A program made the translations under genes and the position numbers. Under the pieces are notes generated by a model, which ran no database searches, had not been told where the DNA came from, and worked only from the letters and a program-made list of their open reading frames with translations. From Chiridota heheva (Eukaryota; Echinodermata; Holothuroidea; Apodida; Chiridotidae): a stretch of 64,000 nucleotides of DNA. The DNA lies in the NCBI GenBank assembly GCA_020152595.1, contig JAIGNY010004394.1, positions 62,001 through 126,000 on the forward strand, read 5' to 3'. Numbering within the stretch: the first letter of the stretch is position 1; each line of letters starts with the position of its first letter. This document shows positions 1 through 12,104 of this stretch, one piece after another.

Positions 1-175
1 CAGGTTAATTTCCCAGCCAAAATTGGTACTCATTTCACAGCTAAGTGAACTGGAACAAATGGGATAAAGTTTCTTGCTCAAGGAGACGGCACAGCGCCCT
101 GGCTGAAACTCAATCCCGGTACCTTTCGAGTACAAGACCAAGACCTTAACCATTGAGCCACTGTACTCCCTGTAC
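1..175 (-). mobile_element. tRNA-derived SINE, family 1 (cut by the window edge)
   Basis: On the minus strand it begins GGAGTACAGTGGCTCAATGG (A-box region) with a B-box near GGGATTGAGTTTC. The family body with TCCTTGAGCAAGAAACTTTA follows. The same head and body occur at 38570 and 44944. Confidence 0.85.
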
Positions 176-955
176 ACAGCCATGGCACAGGGAGAAGCTC
201 CACGAAACTAGGGAAAATGTCAGACTCTCGGATCATTCATGGAAGTAGTCTTTTAGCATACCTGAATAAACATGCTCTACCAATTCAGTAAAGTGTGAAG
301 TAACAGTTCCGTGTATGTGTTATTTCCATATAAATATAATTTAAATTGCATTTTTTACATATATCATTTTAGAGATGTGGGGGAGAGGGGACATGGTTGA
401 ACAGCGACAAGTGCAACAGTGAGCTGTTTTTCTTCACCCCCTCCCCATTTAAAGTATTCTTTAACAGTTTTGAATTTTGGGGAATTAAGCACTAAAACTA
501 CAACTTGAGATAAAAAACTTTCCATTTTGGACCAAGATACATAAGGAGGTGCAGTGAACGTCCTAATAAGATGCGTGTAGGTGGATAAAAAGAGCACAAA
601 TCTAAAAAATGTGGGTTTAAACTACAAAAGTAAAGTTACAAAACTTCTCTTATATAAATATTTATACCAAGTAGCTATTTAGGAAGGGAAAAGAGGTCAT
701 GAATATTTGAAGTCAAGAAAATGACACCCTGTTTCATGGTTCTAGCTCTTTGATCTCCTTCCCTCCCCCATCAAAAACAAATTAGTAAAGTGAAAGAAAG
801 GATGGTGGAAATTTTTCTTTGACAACAATGACTTCAAATCCATATATTTTGTTAACGTAGATGTAAAAAAAATACAATACAATACGTTTCTGATTGATCG
901 AAATATTAACAAAAGCTGATCCTCCTCTTGGTTAGGACCGTGGTTGAAAAGTACA
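176..955. other. No recognised feature
   Basis: AT-rich DNA with several stops in all frames. No splice-bounded coding segment, RNA gene or repeat family seen. Confidence 0.5.
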
Positions 956-2078
956 AATATGACCAGGGGCGTAGCAACCACGGGGGTGTGGGGAGATGTC
1001 ACACTTTCCCAATCCAAATTTTTGTCAGGAAATTTTGATATCAGTAGTAAGAGGCCACTAACCAATCAGAAACCGGCTTTGCTATGATGTCATAGCTTCG
1101 CTGTAGTTCGCTTCTAATTGGTCAGCGGCTGTATTGTGGCCCCTGAGATTTTTCATTTGGGTCATCGGATTGCCGTCACAGGATATTCTCGACGACGGCA
1201 TCAAGTCCTTTGGGCGAAGTGTATAGCTCATTTGCATATGCTTAATGTTGGCTTCTGATTGGTTGGGGTCTGTATAGTTACCCTTGAGATTTTTTAATCT
1301 GGGTCATTGGATTGCGTCAGAGCATGCGAGGGTTTTCAGGAAACCGTCTGAGAAGTGTTGTGGATGGACGGTCATTTTGGAGAGGGAACAGAGAACCCCC
1401 CTCATCCCCAGGGGGAGGGTTTTCAGTCTGAGAAATGTTTGCTGTGAGTTTACGGTCATTTTGGAGTTGTTCTGATCAATTTGTGTGGTTTAGGTATCTA
1501 GGTTCTCTGGGAGTACTATGGGTCTATATCGTTTCTATACCATAAGTGGTGTCCGAGGGTAATGCGCTCCAAGGGTACCTCTCGGTGTAAAACAAGAAAG
1601 AAAAAAATATTTAAAAATGGCTATGGATCCCCCCAGTGTACGTTACCCTGGTATTATCCTTTTAAAGGTGGGGGTATCATGGTCACCACACCACTCATTG
1701 TCGCTCATTTTAAAACAATAAACCATGATAATCTCTTGATTAGAAGTTTTGATTTGTCAACGAGTTTAAGTTGATTAAACTATAAAAGGTGTCAATAATA
1801 TATATAAATCGCCATGTCATGATTATCAATAATATCGTAATATTGTTTCAATTTACTGAGTCACATCATTTGAGAAGACATTGTACTTGACAACTGAGAA
1901 ACAGTTTTTTCTGAAACTTGTCATTTTGCGAACACGTTTTTAAAAATAGGTAAGATTTGAGCGACGATATTTTTTAATTAGTGTGATTTGAGAAGACGTT
2001 GTTTTTTTTAAACGTATACGATTTGAGAACGAAATTATATTTTAATCCCATTGACTTGAGAAGTCTTTATTTCCAGGA

Positions 2079-2285
2079 AATTTCCTTTTTTTCGGGCAGG
2101 TTTTTCGATTTGGGGGAAATTTTGGCGTATTTTGGGGAAATTTTCTTCAATTTTTGGGAACTTTAATTAATTTCAAAGCAATGTTCTTTGATTTTAGGAA
2201 CATTTTCTTCAATGTTCGGAACATTTTCAGCGATGTTCAGAACATTTCCGGGCAGTTTTTCGATTGGGGGTTAATTTTCTTTAAT
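2079..2285. repeat. Degenerate GGAAATTTTC/TTCAATTTTTGG repeat array
   Basis: Loosely repeated units of roughly 20-25 bp (GGGGAAATTTTCTTCAATTT and variants). Same sequence type as inside the 3330-3782 MITE, and on the other strand at 7440-7930. Looks like an expanded internal array of a MITE family. Confidence 0.6.
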
Positions 2286-2918
2286 TATCAGGAAATCTAG
2301 CCGTGTCGGGCATGATTCCGACAAATTACTGAATTAATAAAAAGTACATTTTACCTCTCTGCCTAACTATATAAGATTGGTGCCCAAGTATCATATTGTC
2401 ATTATCATGCCGAGTTGGGAGGGCATGACCCAGATATCTAGCCAGTCGGGCATAATTTTTTTCGATTAAGATAGGTATCCGGCCGACAGGGGGATGCCGC
2501 CCCCTCCCTCCCTTCTGGCCATGTTATGAACTAGGTTATTGATACACAAATTATTATTATATAAACACTTTTTTTTTTTATCTGAAAGGATTTATTAACA
2601 CCCATCCACAATTAACAGATCATGGCGACACATGCAGACATGCAATTTGTAGGTCTTGAACGACAGCAAATTTTTCGGACGTTTTTTTTTTATACTTGGG
2701 GGATTTTTAATTGTCAGGTTTGCTGGATCAGCAAGACGGTTTTATAGACCAATATGTATATACACAAAGAACAAGAACATCAACCTAACTGTCGGTATAC
2801 CTGCTCTAATAAGTTTGAGACTTCGAGACTATTCGTTTAAGAGGGTTACCAGGTTATATAGATTGCAGCTTCGGCAAGTTAAAACTTTAGTTATTGAGAG
2901 CCACAAATATCTTATAAT

Positions 2919-3076
2919 CAGTGACGCAAGTAGAGGTCTGGGGTCCGTGGAAATTTAGCGTTCGGGGTCCCATTACAAACATATCGCAGTGTCATTGCTC
3001 GGGCCCCTCAAATATTGATTTTTGCTCGGGGCCCGTGGGGTTTACCTACCCTTCCCACCCTATTGTTGCGCCACTG
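2919..3076. mobile_element. 158-bp hAT-like MITE
   Basis: The ends are CAGTGACGCAAG and TTGCGCCACTG (inverted, imperfect), with flanks CTTATAAT and CTCATAAT (7 of 8). The body (GTTCGGGGTCCC, CATATCGCAGTGTCATTGC, GGGCCCGTGGGGTTTACC) recurs at about 63080-63234. Confidence 0.75.
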
Positions 3077-3329
3077 CTCATAATGTATGAAGTGCGCCAG
3101 CCTGATAAAACATACCGCTGGAGGGGTATATTCTTTCCGACATAAAATTCGAAAAAAATGCCATTAAACAAACAATTTTTTCCTATCAATATCCGAAGAA
3201 CCTGACAAATTAAAAAAAATTCCTACGAGAAGTACACTGGCACAGGGGGTTTAAGAAAATAGGGCATAGTTTTAATAGCCTGATCTGAAGAGAATTTTGC
3301 TTGTATCAATAAAATACATCACATATGCA

Positions 3330-3782
3330 GTGGCGTAGGAATCGGGGACAATATTTTTTATTGTGGGCCAAGTACCACTTCCCTCCTCCTTCCCCACTCC
3401 TTCCCCAATATGATAAATGTCTCTTAGTTTTTAAAAGTTAGATTCCATACATGGCTTTTTTCTTCCGGAAATCTTCAATTTTGGGGAAATCTTACCTTCA
3501 ATTATCGTAAAATTTCTTTCATTTTCCTGCAATTTCCTTTATTTTTTCATAAATTTTTGAAAAGTTGCTAATAATTTTCTGGAAATTTTCTTCAATTTTT
3601 GTAAAAGTTCTTTATTTTCGTGAAGTTTTCTTTAATTTTTGGAAATTTCCCTCAATTTCGGGAAGTTTGCCAAATTTCCAATGATTTTACAAATAATTTT
3701 TGGACCGTGATAAAAGACTATTTGTAGATTTGTAAAAATCTTGATAAAAACCCATTAGGTCAAATATCTTCCTACGCCGCTG
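3330..3782. mobile_element. About 450-bp MITE rich in GGAAATTT-type repeats
   Basis: Bounded by CAGTGGCGTAGGA and TCCTACGCCGCTG, inverted with one mismatch. ATATG, or ATATGCAG in another reading, is repeated at both edges, so the exact TSD is ambiguous. The interior is a degenerate array of TTTCTTCAATTTTTGGAAA-like units, also seen at 2079-2285 and 7440-7930. Confidence 0.6.
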
Positions 3783-4048
3783 ATATGCAGTTGTACATCA
3801 ATGATTCCTTGTATGGAAAATGGGTATAGCTCTTTTCACAAAGGTAAATCAAGAACGAACATTTTATGCTAATTCTGATCGAAATTTACCGCTTCGCTGC
3901 TGGACCCCACTAGGGGCCCTAAGCACCCCACGCCGCTAAGCTTCGCGCTACGCACTGGCGCCAGCCGTTACATACGTACAATTTGTTGGGAATTTCGACC
4001 ACACACCCCCAACCAACTTGGTACCCTAGCTACGCCCCTAAATTTGAC

Positions 4049-5583
4049 GGATATTACGGATAACAAAAGACATATCTTGGTTTCGAAGACAATCGATGTA
4101 GGCTAATTAATATGTTTTTCTTCGTTTCTATCTGTAATATGCGGCTGATACTAAAATTACTTAAAGTATGTGTTTGATGCTGTAATTGAAAACACTTATT
4201 TTTTAAACAACTATGATGTTATTTTAAATGGGGAACTCTTTACAAATTAAAAACTATCCTTTGCTATTACAAAAATTGCACTTTAAACTTGTTAGTTAGT
4301 TTTAAATACATCAAATCGTTCAACTGAATCCCTTGTAAGATATGTAAGAAAGCGTAAATCGTTATACTGCAATTACCTAATGCTTACACAAACCTTGGGA
4401 GATCAAAAAAGTTTAATCAAGAATAATTAAATCGATTGCAAAGTATATTGGCAGCTAATGTACCCCAGTATAACCTATTCTACCTACATACACTTCACCT
4501 ACATACAGTCCGGAAGAAACCCAGCTTTTGGTGTAATAAGAAATACGCCAAAACTTGCCAGCTTCGTATTCATAAGATCCATGAAGGCTGCCATTTTAAC
4601 TTGTGATAACGTAAAGTCAATGCGATTTTTAATGAGAATGCGGGGTATTTCTTAAAGGAAATCAGATAATAAACAGATATTAAATGAATAATTATTAGAT
4701 TTGACTGCAGACGAACTTTACAATTTCACCGTGGACTCCGCGAAAAAATAACAAAAAACTTCCGTTGACGAGTCGTTGACCTTATGCACATCCCTCTCAA
4801 CACTTGACCTTATGAACATCCCTCTTAACACATGATTTTGTGTCCGCATGGTCATCGCTGATACCGTGTACATACATCATACATGCCATAACGTTACATT
4901 ACACAAATACTACCTGTGTTCTTAGTAAAAAATCCCATTACTAAAACGTTATCACAGCGGCCTTCATAGATTTTAGGAAGCTCCAAGTTATGGTGTTTTT
5001 GTTTTTTTTCCGGACTGACATAAGGCAATTCGTGCACTTTCAGCAGCATGAGGCCAAATCGTGATTTTTAAAACAATAGGAAATACTTGGCTCATTTTCA
5101 AATAACTATGTTTACACGTTTCTCTGAATGGTCTTTAAATCTATGTTTACCCTCGAGGGAACATGAATTATCCCAAATGCCATAGTGAAAGCAAATTATG
5201 TACGCAGATGGTATTGTTGAACGCGGGAAGTAATTCCTTTTTACTATTGGTTCAAGGAGTGTCCTCACGTTAGATGAATTAGCCAATAACTACGTTTGTT
5301 TATTGTTTTTCTTTTCTTCTGATAACATGTGGACTGATGGCGAACGTGCAGTAGTTCACGTAATATCAGTGAGCAGTGATAATTTACCTCCCTGGTATCA
5401 TGATTATGCTTTTGAACAGGAATTTCTATAACAAATTCCCTGGTTTGAACAGAGCATTCTATATTGATATAAAATTAGAGCAGATCAGATTTTGAATTTT
5501 GAAAACATTGCTTTCAGTTTCTGAGTTAACGCTAATCAAATTTGGATTTTTTTTAAATTTGCGATGTATGAGCTCCCCATCCC
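4049..5583. other. No recognised feature
   Basis: Unique-looking AT-rich DNA. A short direct repeat, TTGACCTTATGcACATCCCTC, occurs twice near 4777-4825. Nothing coding was supported. Confidence 0.5.
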
Positions 5584-5760
5584 CAGGAGCGTAGCCAGAA
5601 GGGCAGAGGACTTGCGCCACTTTTCCAGATGCCTTCTCCATGCTTCCCCTAAATAAAATGACAGAAAATCGTGTAACTGTTCATTGCATTATTAATCTCG
5701 CCCCCCACAAATGTAACCCCACTCTTGCTCACAGAGACTAGTGCCTGAGCTACGCCACTG
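5584..5760. mobile_element. 177-bp hAT-like MITE
   Basis: Left CAGGAGCGTAGCCAG and right GAGCTACGCCACTG form imperfect inverted ends (CAGkrGCGTAGC type). Flanks CCCATCCC and CCCCTCCC agree in 7 of 8 bases. No coding content. Confidence 0.6.
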
Positions 5761-6299
5761 CCCCTCCCCGTCACTTTTTGTGTGTGTTTTGTTTACGTAG
5801 GCCGATTACGTTGCTGACATGGGTTCTGGCTGTAGGCCTGTGATTTGACTGCAGGTCTTTATCATGGACTATCAGGGGCGAAACTTAAAGGAGTGTTACA
5901 CCCCCTAAAAAAAAAATCGTCGGACAATTCCAATTTTGACTATTTCGTCTGGCAAAAAATGCCCCAGTTTTGAAACAAAATTAATACAATTGTTGGAAAA
6001 TTAATATGGTTATACCTTTATGTTTTTGTTTCTTCGCAAAAAGACAAGATACTTTTGTAAATGTTTTAGATCATAGTTTTTTGTTATTTGCATGGCCATA
6101 TTAGACCCCTCCCCCCTCCCCCGATACCGATCTTATAGTCGGGCAGAAATATAAAGTGTCAGGTGCACTTGTATCAGAATATATCTGTCATGCCCGATTC
6201 AGCTAGATAATCTTAATCATATCTGAATCATATCTTACCGACCGCCGACTCGGCACATGATGCTGACAACATCGTGCACCAAAGCATAACACCGTGTGC

Positions 6300-8215
6300 C
6301 TGCTTCTGGGCTTATACGGCGTAGCCATAGTTGGGGTCCAGGAGGCGAAGCCCGGTCCAGGGGGCGAAGCCCACGGAAGCTCCGAAGATTTATTGTTTTT
6401 GATGTTCTAAAATGGCTAAAAATCAACACAACGGTTCGATAATTTGATTCATGAAAAGAATAAATACTTTATTCTAATATCAAAATCTACTTAGATAGAT
6501 AATCATTTGGCTGTTTGCGTTACCATTTCTAAACAGGCAGACGGGAAATTTTTCTTGTAAGTTGAGTAAATTCGGTCAAAATTGTGGGGCTCATGGGCGA
6601 AGTCTTGGAAGCTCTGCTTTCTTGATTTTTACACCCCACAGTGGTTTAAAATCAACACAAGATCCCAAAATGCAGAAATGTATGTGATGAATTAGACTGT
6701 TAGACAATTTCAAAATATAATTTTTCAATATTCAGACAGTCAGATAAGTCTTTTAGTCTTTGGGTTACCATTTCCAAACAGGCAGAGGGAAAAATATCCC
6801 TGCAAATTGCAAAAATTCGGGGAAAATTGTGGGGTTCATGGACGAAGCCTTCGAACTAGCTTGGGACCAGGAACAAAGCCCCGGAAGCTCTAAAGATTTT
6901 TTGATTTTGATGCCTCACAATGGTTTAAACTCAAAACAAAGTGACAAAATGTAAGGGATTAAAATAAGACAATTTCAAATTCTAAAGTTTAAATCTCAGA
7001 TAAGTATTTGGCCCGGGTTACCATTTCGAAACAGGCAGAGGAGCAATTTTTCCGGCAAATTGGGAAATTCAGGCAAAATTGTGAACTCATGGGCGAAGCC
7101 TTGCAATTAGCTTGGGTCCAGGGACAAAGCCCCAGAAGTTCTGAAGATTGCTTGATTTTTATGCCCATTATCTGATTATGGTACCGTCTAAAATCAACAC
7201 AAATTTCCATAATGTAACATAGCGTTTTCTAAGAAATCTGAAGTGGGGATAGAGGAGGGGGAGGGGGGCATGAAAGGATATAACATCTCCATATAATCTA
7301 TCAAGTCAGTGGCGTAGAAAAATATTTGACATGGGGGTGGAGAGAGCCAAATTTTATTTTCGTCTCAACAAACTTAGAGAATGTACGAGTCTTTTATGTC
7401 CCAAATCTGTTTGTAAAAGGAAAAGAGGGGAGGGGAGGGGGATTATTAAAAATTCAGCAAAATTTTCCAAAAACGAAGTAAATTCCCCAAAAATAAAAAA
7501 AATTCCCCAAAATTTAAAAGAACTTCGCGAAAATTGAATAAAATTTCACGAAAATCTGGAAATTAAAAGCAATATTTCCAAAAAAGAAAACAAATTGTCC
7601 AGAAAAGAAAGAGAACTTCCCGTAAAATTAAAAACAATTCGCAAAAATTTTGCAAGAGTTTAAGTGAATTTTACAAAATGAAGCAAATTTCCCAAAATGA
7701 AAGCAAATTTCCAAAAAAAGAACGAAATTTCCCGAAAACTTCCCGAAATTGTAAATATTTCACGAAAATGAAGCAAACGTTTCCAAAAAATTGCAGAAAA
7801 TTTCCAGAAAATGAAGGAAATTTCCCGAGAATTAAATGTAAATTTCACGAAAATTAAAGAAAATTGAAGGAAATTTCCCAAAAGTGAAGGAAATCAAGCA
7901 AACTGCTTGAAAATAAAGACAAATTTCCAAAATTCTTGGTCTAAAGATTTTCTGCCCCAAAGTAGCTTAAAATCAACACAAAAATCAGAAATGTAATTGA
8001 TGGAGAAAAAATTATCAAATTCTAATGTTAAAATTTTCTCAGATAAGCATTTGGGTTACCATTTCAAAAATACTTAGTGTCAGGAAGAGGAAAAGTTTCC
8101 CTTAATAATTCATCCACGTACTGTCAGACTGTTGGATTCATGGATGTAGATCTGACAGGGTCCAAGGGGCGAAGCCCCGGATGATTTCTAGTTTTTGATG
8201 CCCAGAAATGACCCA
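6300..8215. repeat. About 245-bp tandem repeat, interrupted by an insertion
   Basis: Anchors GTTACCATTTC-AAACAGGCAG recur at about 6519, 6764 and 7017, with a diverged copy at 8052. The motif CATGGGCGAAGCC and a following TTTAAAATCAACACAA recur in each unit. Spacing is about 245-253 bp. The fourth and fifth units are separated by inserted DNA (about 7220-7930). Short open frames here follow the repeat and are not genes. Confidence 0.85.
7306..7930. mobile_element. Probable MITE-type insertion splitting the 245-bp repeat
   Basis: It starts with the hAT-like end CAGTGGCGTAGAAAAATA at 7306 and carries a long array of AAATTTCC/GAAAATTAA-type units, the complement of the array in 3330-3782. The right end and TSD are not clear, but 245-bp repeat sequence resumes near 7930. 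Confidence 0.5.
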
Positions 8216-8304
8216 TGATCATCAGGGCTCTTGACTTTAAACCGGCATTAACTTTGTGTGGGGGGGCATCTTTCATATTATGTCCTACTGCATGCAGTTG
8301 CCCA

Positions 8305-8465
8305 ATCACATACATCCAACATTTTAAATCTCTACCCGACTAAGTGCCTAAGTGGGAGGACATGATTCTGATATAATGATTCGGGTATGATTGGGATGTA
8401 TCTCCGATCACTTAAACAGTACATCAAACATTTTACATCTGTGCCCGACTTAGTGCCCAAGGCAA
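8305..8465. repeat. Two-copy direct repeat
   Basis: ACATCCAACATTTTAAATCT...CCCGACTAAGTGCCTAAG (from about 8312) is repeated as ACATCAAACATTTTACATCT...CCCGACTTAGTGCCCAAG (from about 8412), roughly 100 bp apart. Likely part of a dispersed repeat. Confidence 0.6.
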
Positions 8466-11422
8466 GTCAATCAAAGAGGTTTCTCCATGTTTCGAAGCTG
8501 AACGTTACCCCCATACCTTCCTCTGCAGGGGTGCAGGAAGAGTCACCACTTACACGGTTCGAGAGAACCCCAAAAATTTCCGGTAAAAATTGTGCTGGTA
8601 AAGTTTTTTTAATCAGTGGCGGCTGCATTCTTCGTCGGAAAAAAAGTTATATAGACTGACAGAGAAGGGAAGGTTCCAAATACGGGACAAAGTAAACCCT
8701 TTTTACTATAAGTAACTCTTAAAAAAAAATCCTTGAAGAACCTGCGAAGGTTAAAAAAAGAGAACAAACTATAAACCCTTTTTCTAAGAGTGTGACCATA
8801 GGCTGATATGGGGTGCTCCCCCTCCCCCCTCCTTCAAGAAAAAAAAAAAGTTTGCTAAAAATATTTTTGTATTGAATTATATCTATAGTGAAAACAAATT
8901 CGTAGAAGTTCATCGTGGAAAATCAATTAACGTTGGTCAATTTTAGACAAATTCCCTTTCGGGGCCCGCCGCCTTCATTGTAAGTTTTGCCTATGCCACT
9001 CTATTGAAAATTGGCGTGGCTCGCATGACAACAGGTCCATTTAAAAGTGTTTTTATATTTTCAAACGGAGAGAACAAGAATATAAGCAGAAGTGGAAGCT
9101 TTTCAGTATAGGCCTAAGTTTCATGCATTGCCGTTAGGCCATTGATGAACCGAACACTAGAAATTGACTGTTTTGCGCGCTGGTAGGAATTCCACGATTT
9201 TTTTTAATTTTAGGCTTTGCACAAAAGTGGGTCCTCCTGTGCCCCTGGTGTCGCAGCCCCTACCGTTTGTTCAGTAATATTGCATTTGTTTTATTATTTC
9301 ATTTTGATAATTTTCTAATTTTACCACCTAACTGAGACGTAGCATGCAACCGGAAAGGTAGAATTCTCCCAGGGGAAGTGGCCCCAGCCCCCCCCCCCCC
9401 TCCCTGCGGTTTCCCTCCCTTCCTAGCGGCTAAGACCTTTGTATTTTAATTAGGAAGTACAACGAACTGCTTATGTTCGCCGTCTGGACATACTTGGTAC
9501 ATTACTTTCTAAGCATCAGCACATGTTTAGACATCAGCACATGTCTAGATATATTTCGTCAGGAAACTTTTGTTTACACTATTCGTAATCGGGGATTACT
9601 CATAACTGAATTATAGTGTGATTTTGGCGCATGAATTGCCGTGATACTTTATGCTGCACCAATCTGCAATGGTATTAAGGTATTTATGATAATCATTAAA
9701 CAACCATTCAATGTTCAAATATTATCATTCTCAAAATTCATGCATGTATTACAAAATGAACCGTGTCATCCGTCCATCTAATCTTACGCGTGATTCGATA
9801 ACCTTCGTAAGAATGACTAATTGAATTCGGTACACCATGGAGTTATTAACCGAGTGCGCTCACGAAATCAGCTGTTAACACCTCGATCAGCTAATCGAAC
9901 CAGGGATGCAGCAATATTTTTCTTGGATATATCTGCTTAAACTTAAAGCTGCGGAAACGGCTCTGTGTTATTGTTTTCCGTTTGGTAAATTCTTGTACGG
10001 TGCGTGACATGTTGAATAATACAGCAGGAAAAATGTTGCTCACTGGCAGTGTAGACCATGGCACTGTCCCTCCACTGACGGGGTAGTTGAATAAGGAATA
10101 TGGTATATATACCGTCCTGGTTATACTCTTATTTTCCCGGTCAATAGTCTAGATGCACTGCAGATCGCAGGGTGTAACGTTAACAATTAAATCAAACTAT
10201 TTGTGGAAGAAGGGGGAAATCATGAAGGGTAAGATGAAGAGGAAGGGGGTTTCGCTGAATGGATGTTGCGCTGGAGGTGGAGCAGGAAAAATGGATGCGA
10301 TAGGGTTGAGGAAAGGAAATTGCGGTCGAGAAATGGACGAATTCAGGGAAGGAAGGGAATTGGAGGGTGGCTTGGAAATAGGAACTGGGGCCCGAAGAAT
10401 GAGAACTGGAGAATTATAATAGCTCTCACCCTAAAGTGGGGACTTATAAGTGAGGAAAGTGTCTGCGGGCTTAACGGCTCTAATTATGATCGATTTTTAA
10501 CCGCCGATGTGATGGAATATTTGCACCTTTCACATTCTTTTTTTATATATTTTAGGCTATATTTACTTATTTCTTTTCATGGTTTCTACAATGCTGCTTC
10601 TTTCATATAAGATGAACTTGCTGGGCAATTGAACTTATCCTTTAAGTGAATTGGCTTATTTATTTTACCATCCTATTATAGCCCTTATTATAGTACCCTA
10701 TCCCTAGTAAAATATATTAGAACAAATGAACATTAAAATGAAATGAAAAAGATTGGCACTGGAATGAAAAGAATAATGAAACTCTCAAGAAACTTAAAAT
10801 AGATTTGAATAAAACACAAACAAATTAGTTACTTCTTGCACACTCAGTTTCAGCTTCTTCAAAATATCATGGTCACAGGACATTTTCATGCTGCTACTTC
10901 CTTATATGGAATAATCTACCACTAAATATTCGCCAAGCATACTGTAGACATTTTCAAAACTATCAAATTTGACTCACAGAGGCTTCTGTAATTTGCGATT
11001 TTCAAATTTAAAATATCATTTATTAATTACGCTTTTTAATATTAGGGAGTTGTATACCAGGTCTTTGGTATTTATCTTTGTTTAGTAGTTTTTACTCTAT
11101 TTTGTACTATGCCCTGGAAATTGTCATTGACTCGCCTGGATATACCCTTGATAGCTCGACTTCTGCACTGCTCTTGGTGGCAGAGTTCAAAGACTCCCTG
11201 ATTGCATATAGCAACCTACCGGCATGAGGACCTTTTAACCAATCACAAGCTGAAGGTCAACGTTGTTTACAAACTAAACAATTTGACACCGCCCATTCCA
11301 TTGTAAACACTTCATTATACCGGTGAGTGCGAGTGACAAACAGTTAAAGCCGAAGCTAAGTCAGCTTTGTTGGGTCATCACTAGGAATTATTTCGAAACC
11401 TCAAAATCCACGCGTTGAAAGC
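8466..11422. other. No recognised gene
   Basis: It contains a C-tract (about 9390-9405), a 17-bp duplication CATCAGCACATGTYTAGA (9510-9550) and a purine-rich stretch at 10205-10420 that opens frames on the plus strand without protein-like signals. DNA just before 11423 is more CpG-rich, as expected near a promoter, but no core motif is certain. Confidence 0.45.
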
Positions 11423-11766
11423 ATGCCTTGTCGACATAAACAATGCGGGGCATCCCATACGATCAGTGCGTGCACTCTTGGGTTAAAAATAACGGTAATG
11501 TAATGAGAGGTGGACAGTTATCCTCACATTCACATAGGCCTACTGTATGTCGATTGGAAAGGATTACAATCAGGCATACTAATACTTTCTATTTGAAATA
11601 AAAGAACGCGAGCTAACTGTTGGATTTTTTTCAGGAACGAGCCCTTTTGGATTTCAACACATTTACAACCGGTGTTAAACTTCGAGACCTGCAAGCTGCA
11701 GTGAACCTGTTGCCTGTGCAGTCTATCAACGCTGTGTCAGTAGCCTACAACTTTGATAAAGAAAAG
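11423..11766 (+). CDS. Possible two-exon 5' part of an unrecognised gene (partial)
   Basis: Segment 11635-11766 is 132 bp, exactly 44 open codons. A pyrimidine-rich acceptor (TTTTTTTCAG) precedes it and a donor (AAG|GTAAAG) follows it. Its reading, beginning ERALLDFNTF and ending FDKEK, has protein-like composition unlike the nearby AT-rich DNA. A candidate first exon, 11423-11494, begins ATGCCTTGT, has 24 codons, ends at a GTAATG donor and is also phase 0. The two would join through a 140-bp intron. I do not recognise the protein. The string LDFNTFTTGVK faintly recalls the end of an EF-hand, but that is too short to use. No following exon was identified in the window, so this may be a gene whose later exons lie among repeats, or a broken copy. 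The second exon is better supported than the first. Confidence 0.35.
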
Positions 11767-12104
11767 GTAAAGCCTGAGACAATAAAAAAATTAAATTTTT
11801 TTATCATTTGTTCATTTTACATTTTATTATTTTTTTTATCATTATTTAAATGATATTGCTAATGCTATAAATTACATACAAATTACAACTATTAAAGATT
11901 CAGATTCTATGTATTAAGTTTAAAAAAACTCTAATGTACAATTATGCCAGGTGCCATCACAAGTGTTGCTAGCGTATGGCAATCTATATACTTATTACAT
12001 ATAGATATTTATATATAACAAGGTACAGTAGGTCACCTCTTACCGCGACTATCAAACCGTGTATGAAATTTTTTTGGGGGGGCGATGGTGAATCTACAAA
12101 TTTT

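Larger units (their letters stand above)
964..4040. mobile_element. Probable composite hAT-like element, about 3.1 kb, with nested MITEs
   Basis: The left end CAGGGGCGTAGC (964) and right end GCTACGCCCCTA (4029-4040) are inverted with one mismatch. Flanks AATATGAC (956-963) and AATTTGAC (4041-4048) agree in 7 of 8 bases, like an old TSD. It contains at least two smaller insertions (2919-3076 and about 3330-3782) and imperfect internal duplications (1105-1180 with 1250-1320; 1327-1385 with 1420-1468). No transposase was found. The pairing of the two ends over 3 kb is inference. Confidence 0.5.

Noticed and set aside
7440-7930. Clustered GGAAATTTCC-like words suggesting NF-kB sites
   Set aside because: They arise from a degenerate repeat array of A/T-rich units shared with a MITE. 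Most do not fit the GGGRNNYYCC consensus.
10153-10610. Two overlapping plus-strand frames near 10.2-10.6 kb
   Set aside because: Purine-rich DNA without splice context or recognisable motifs.
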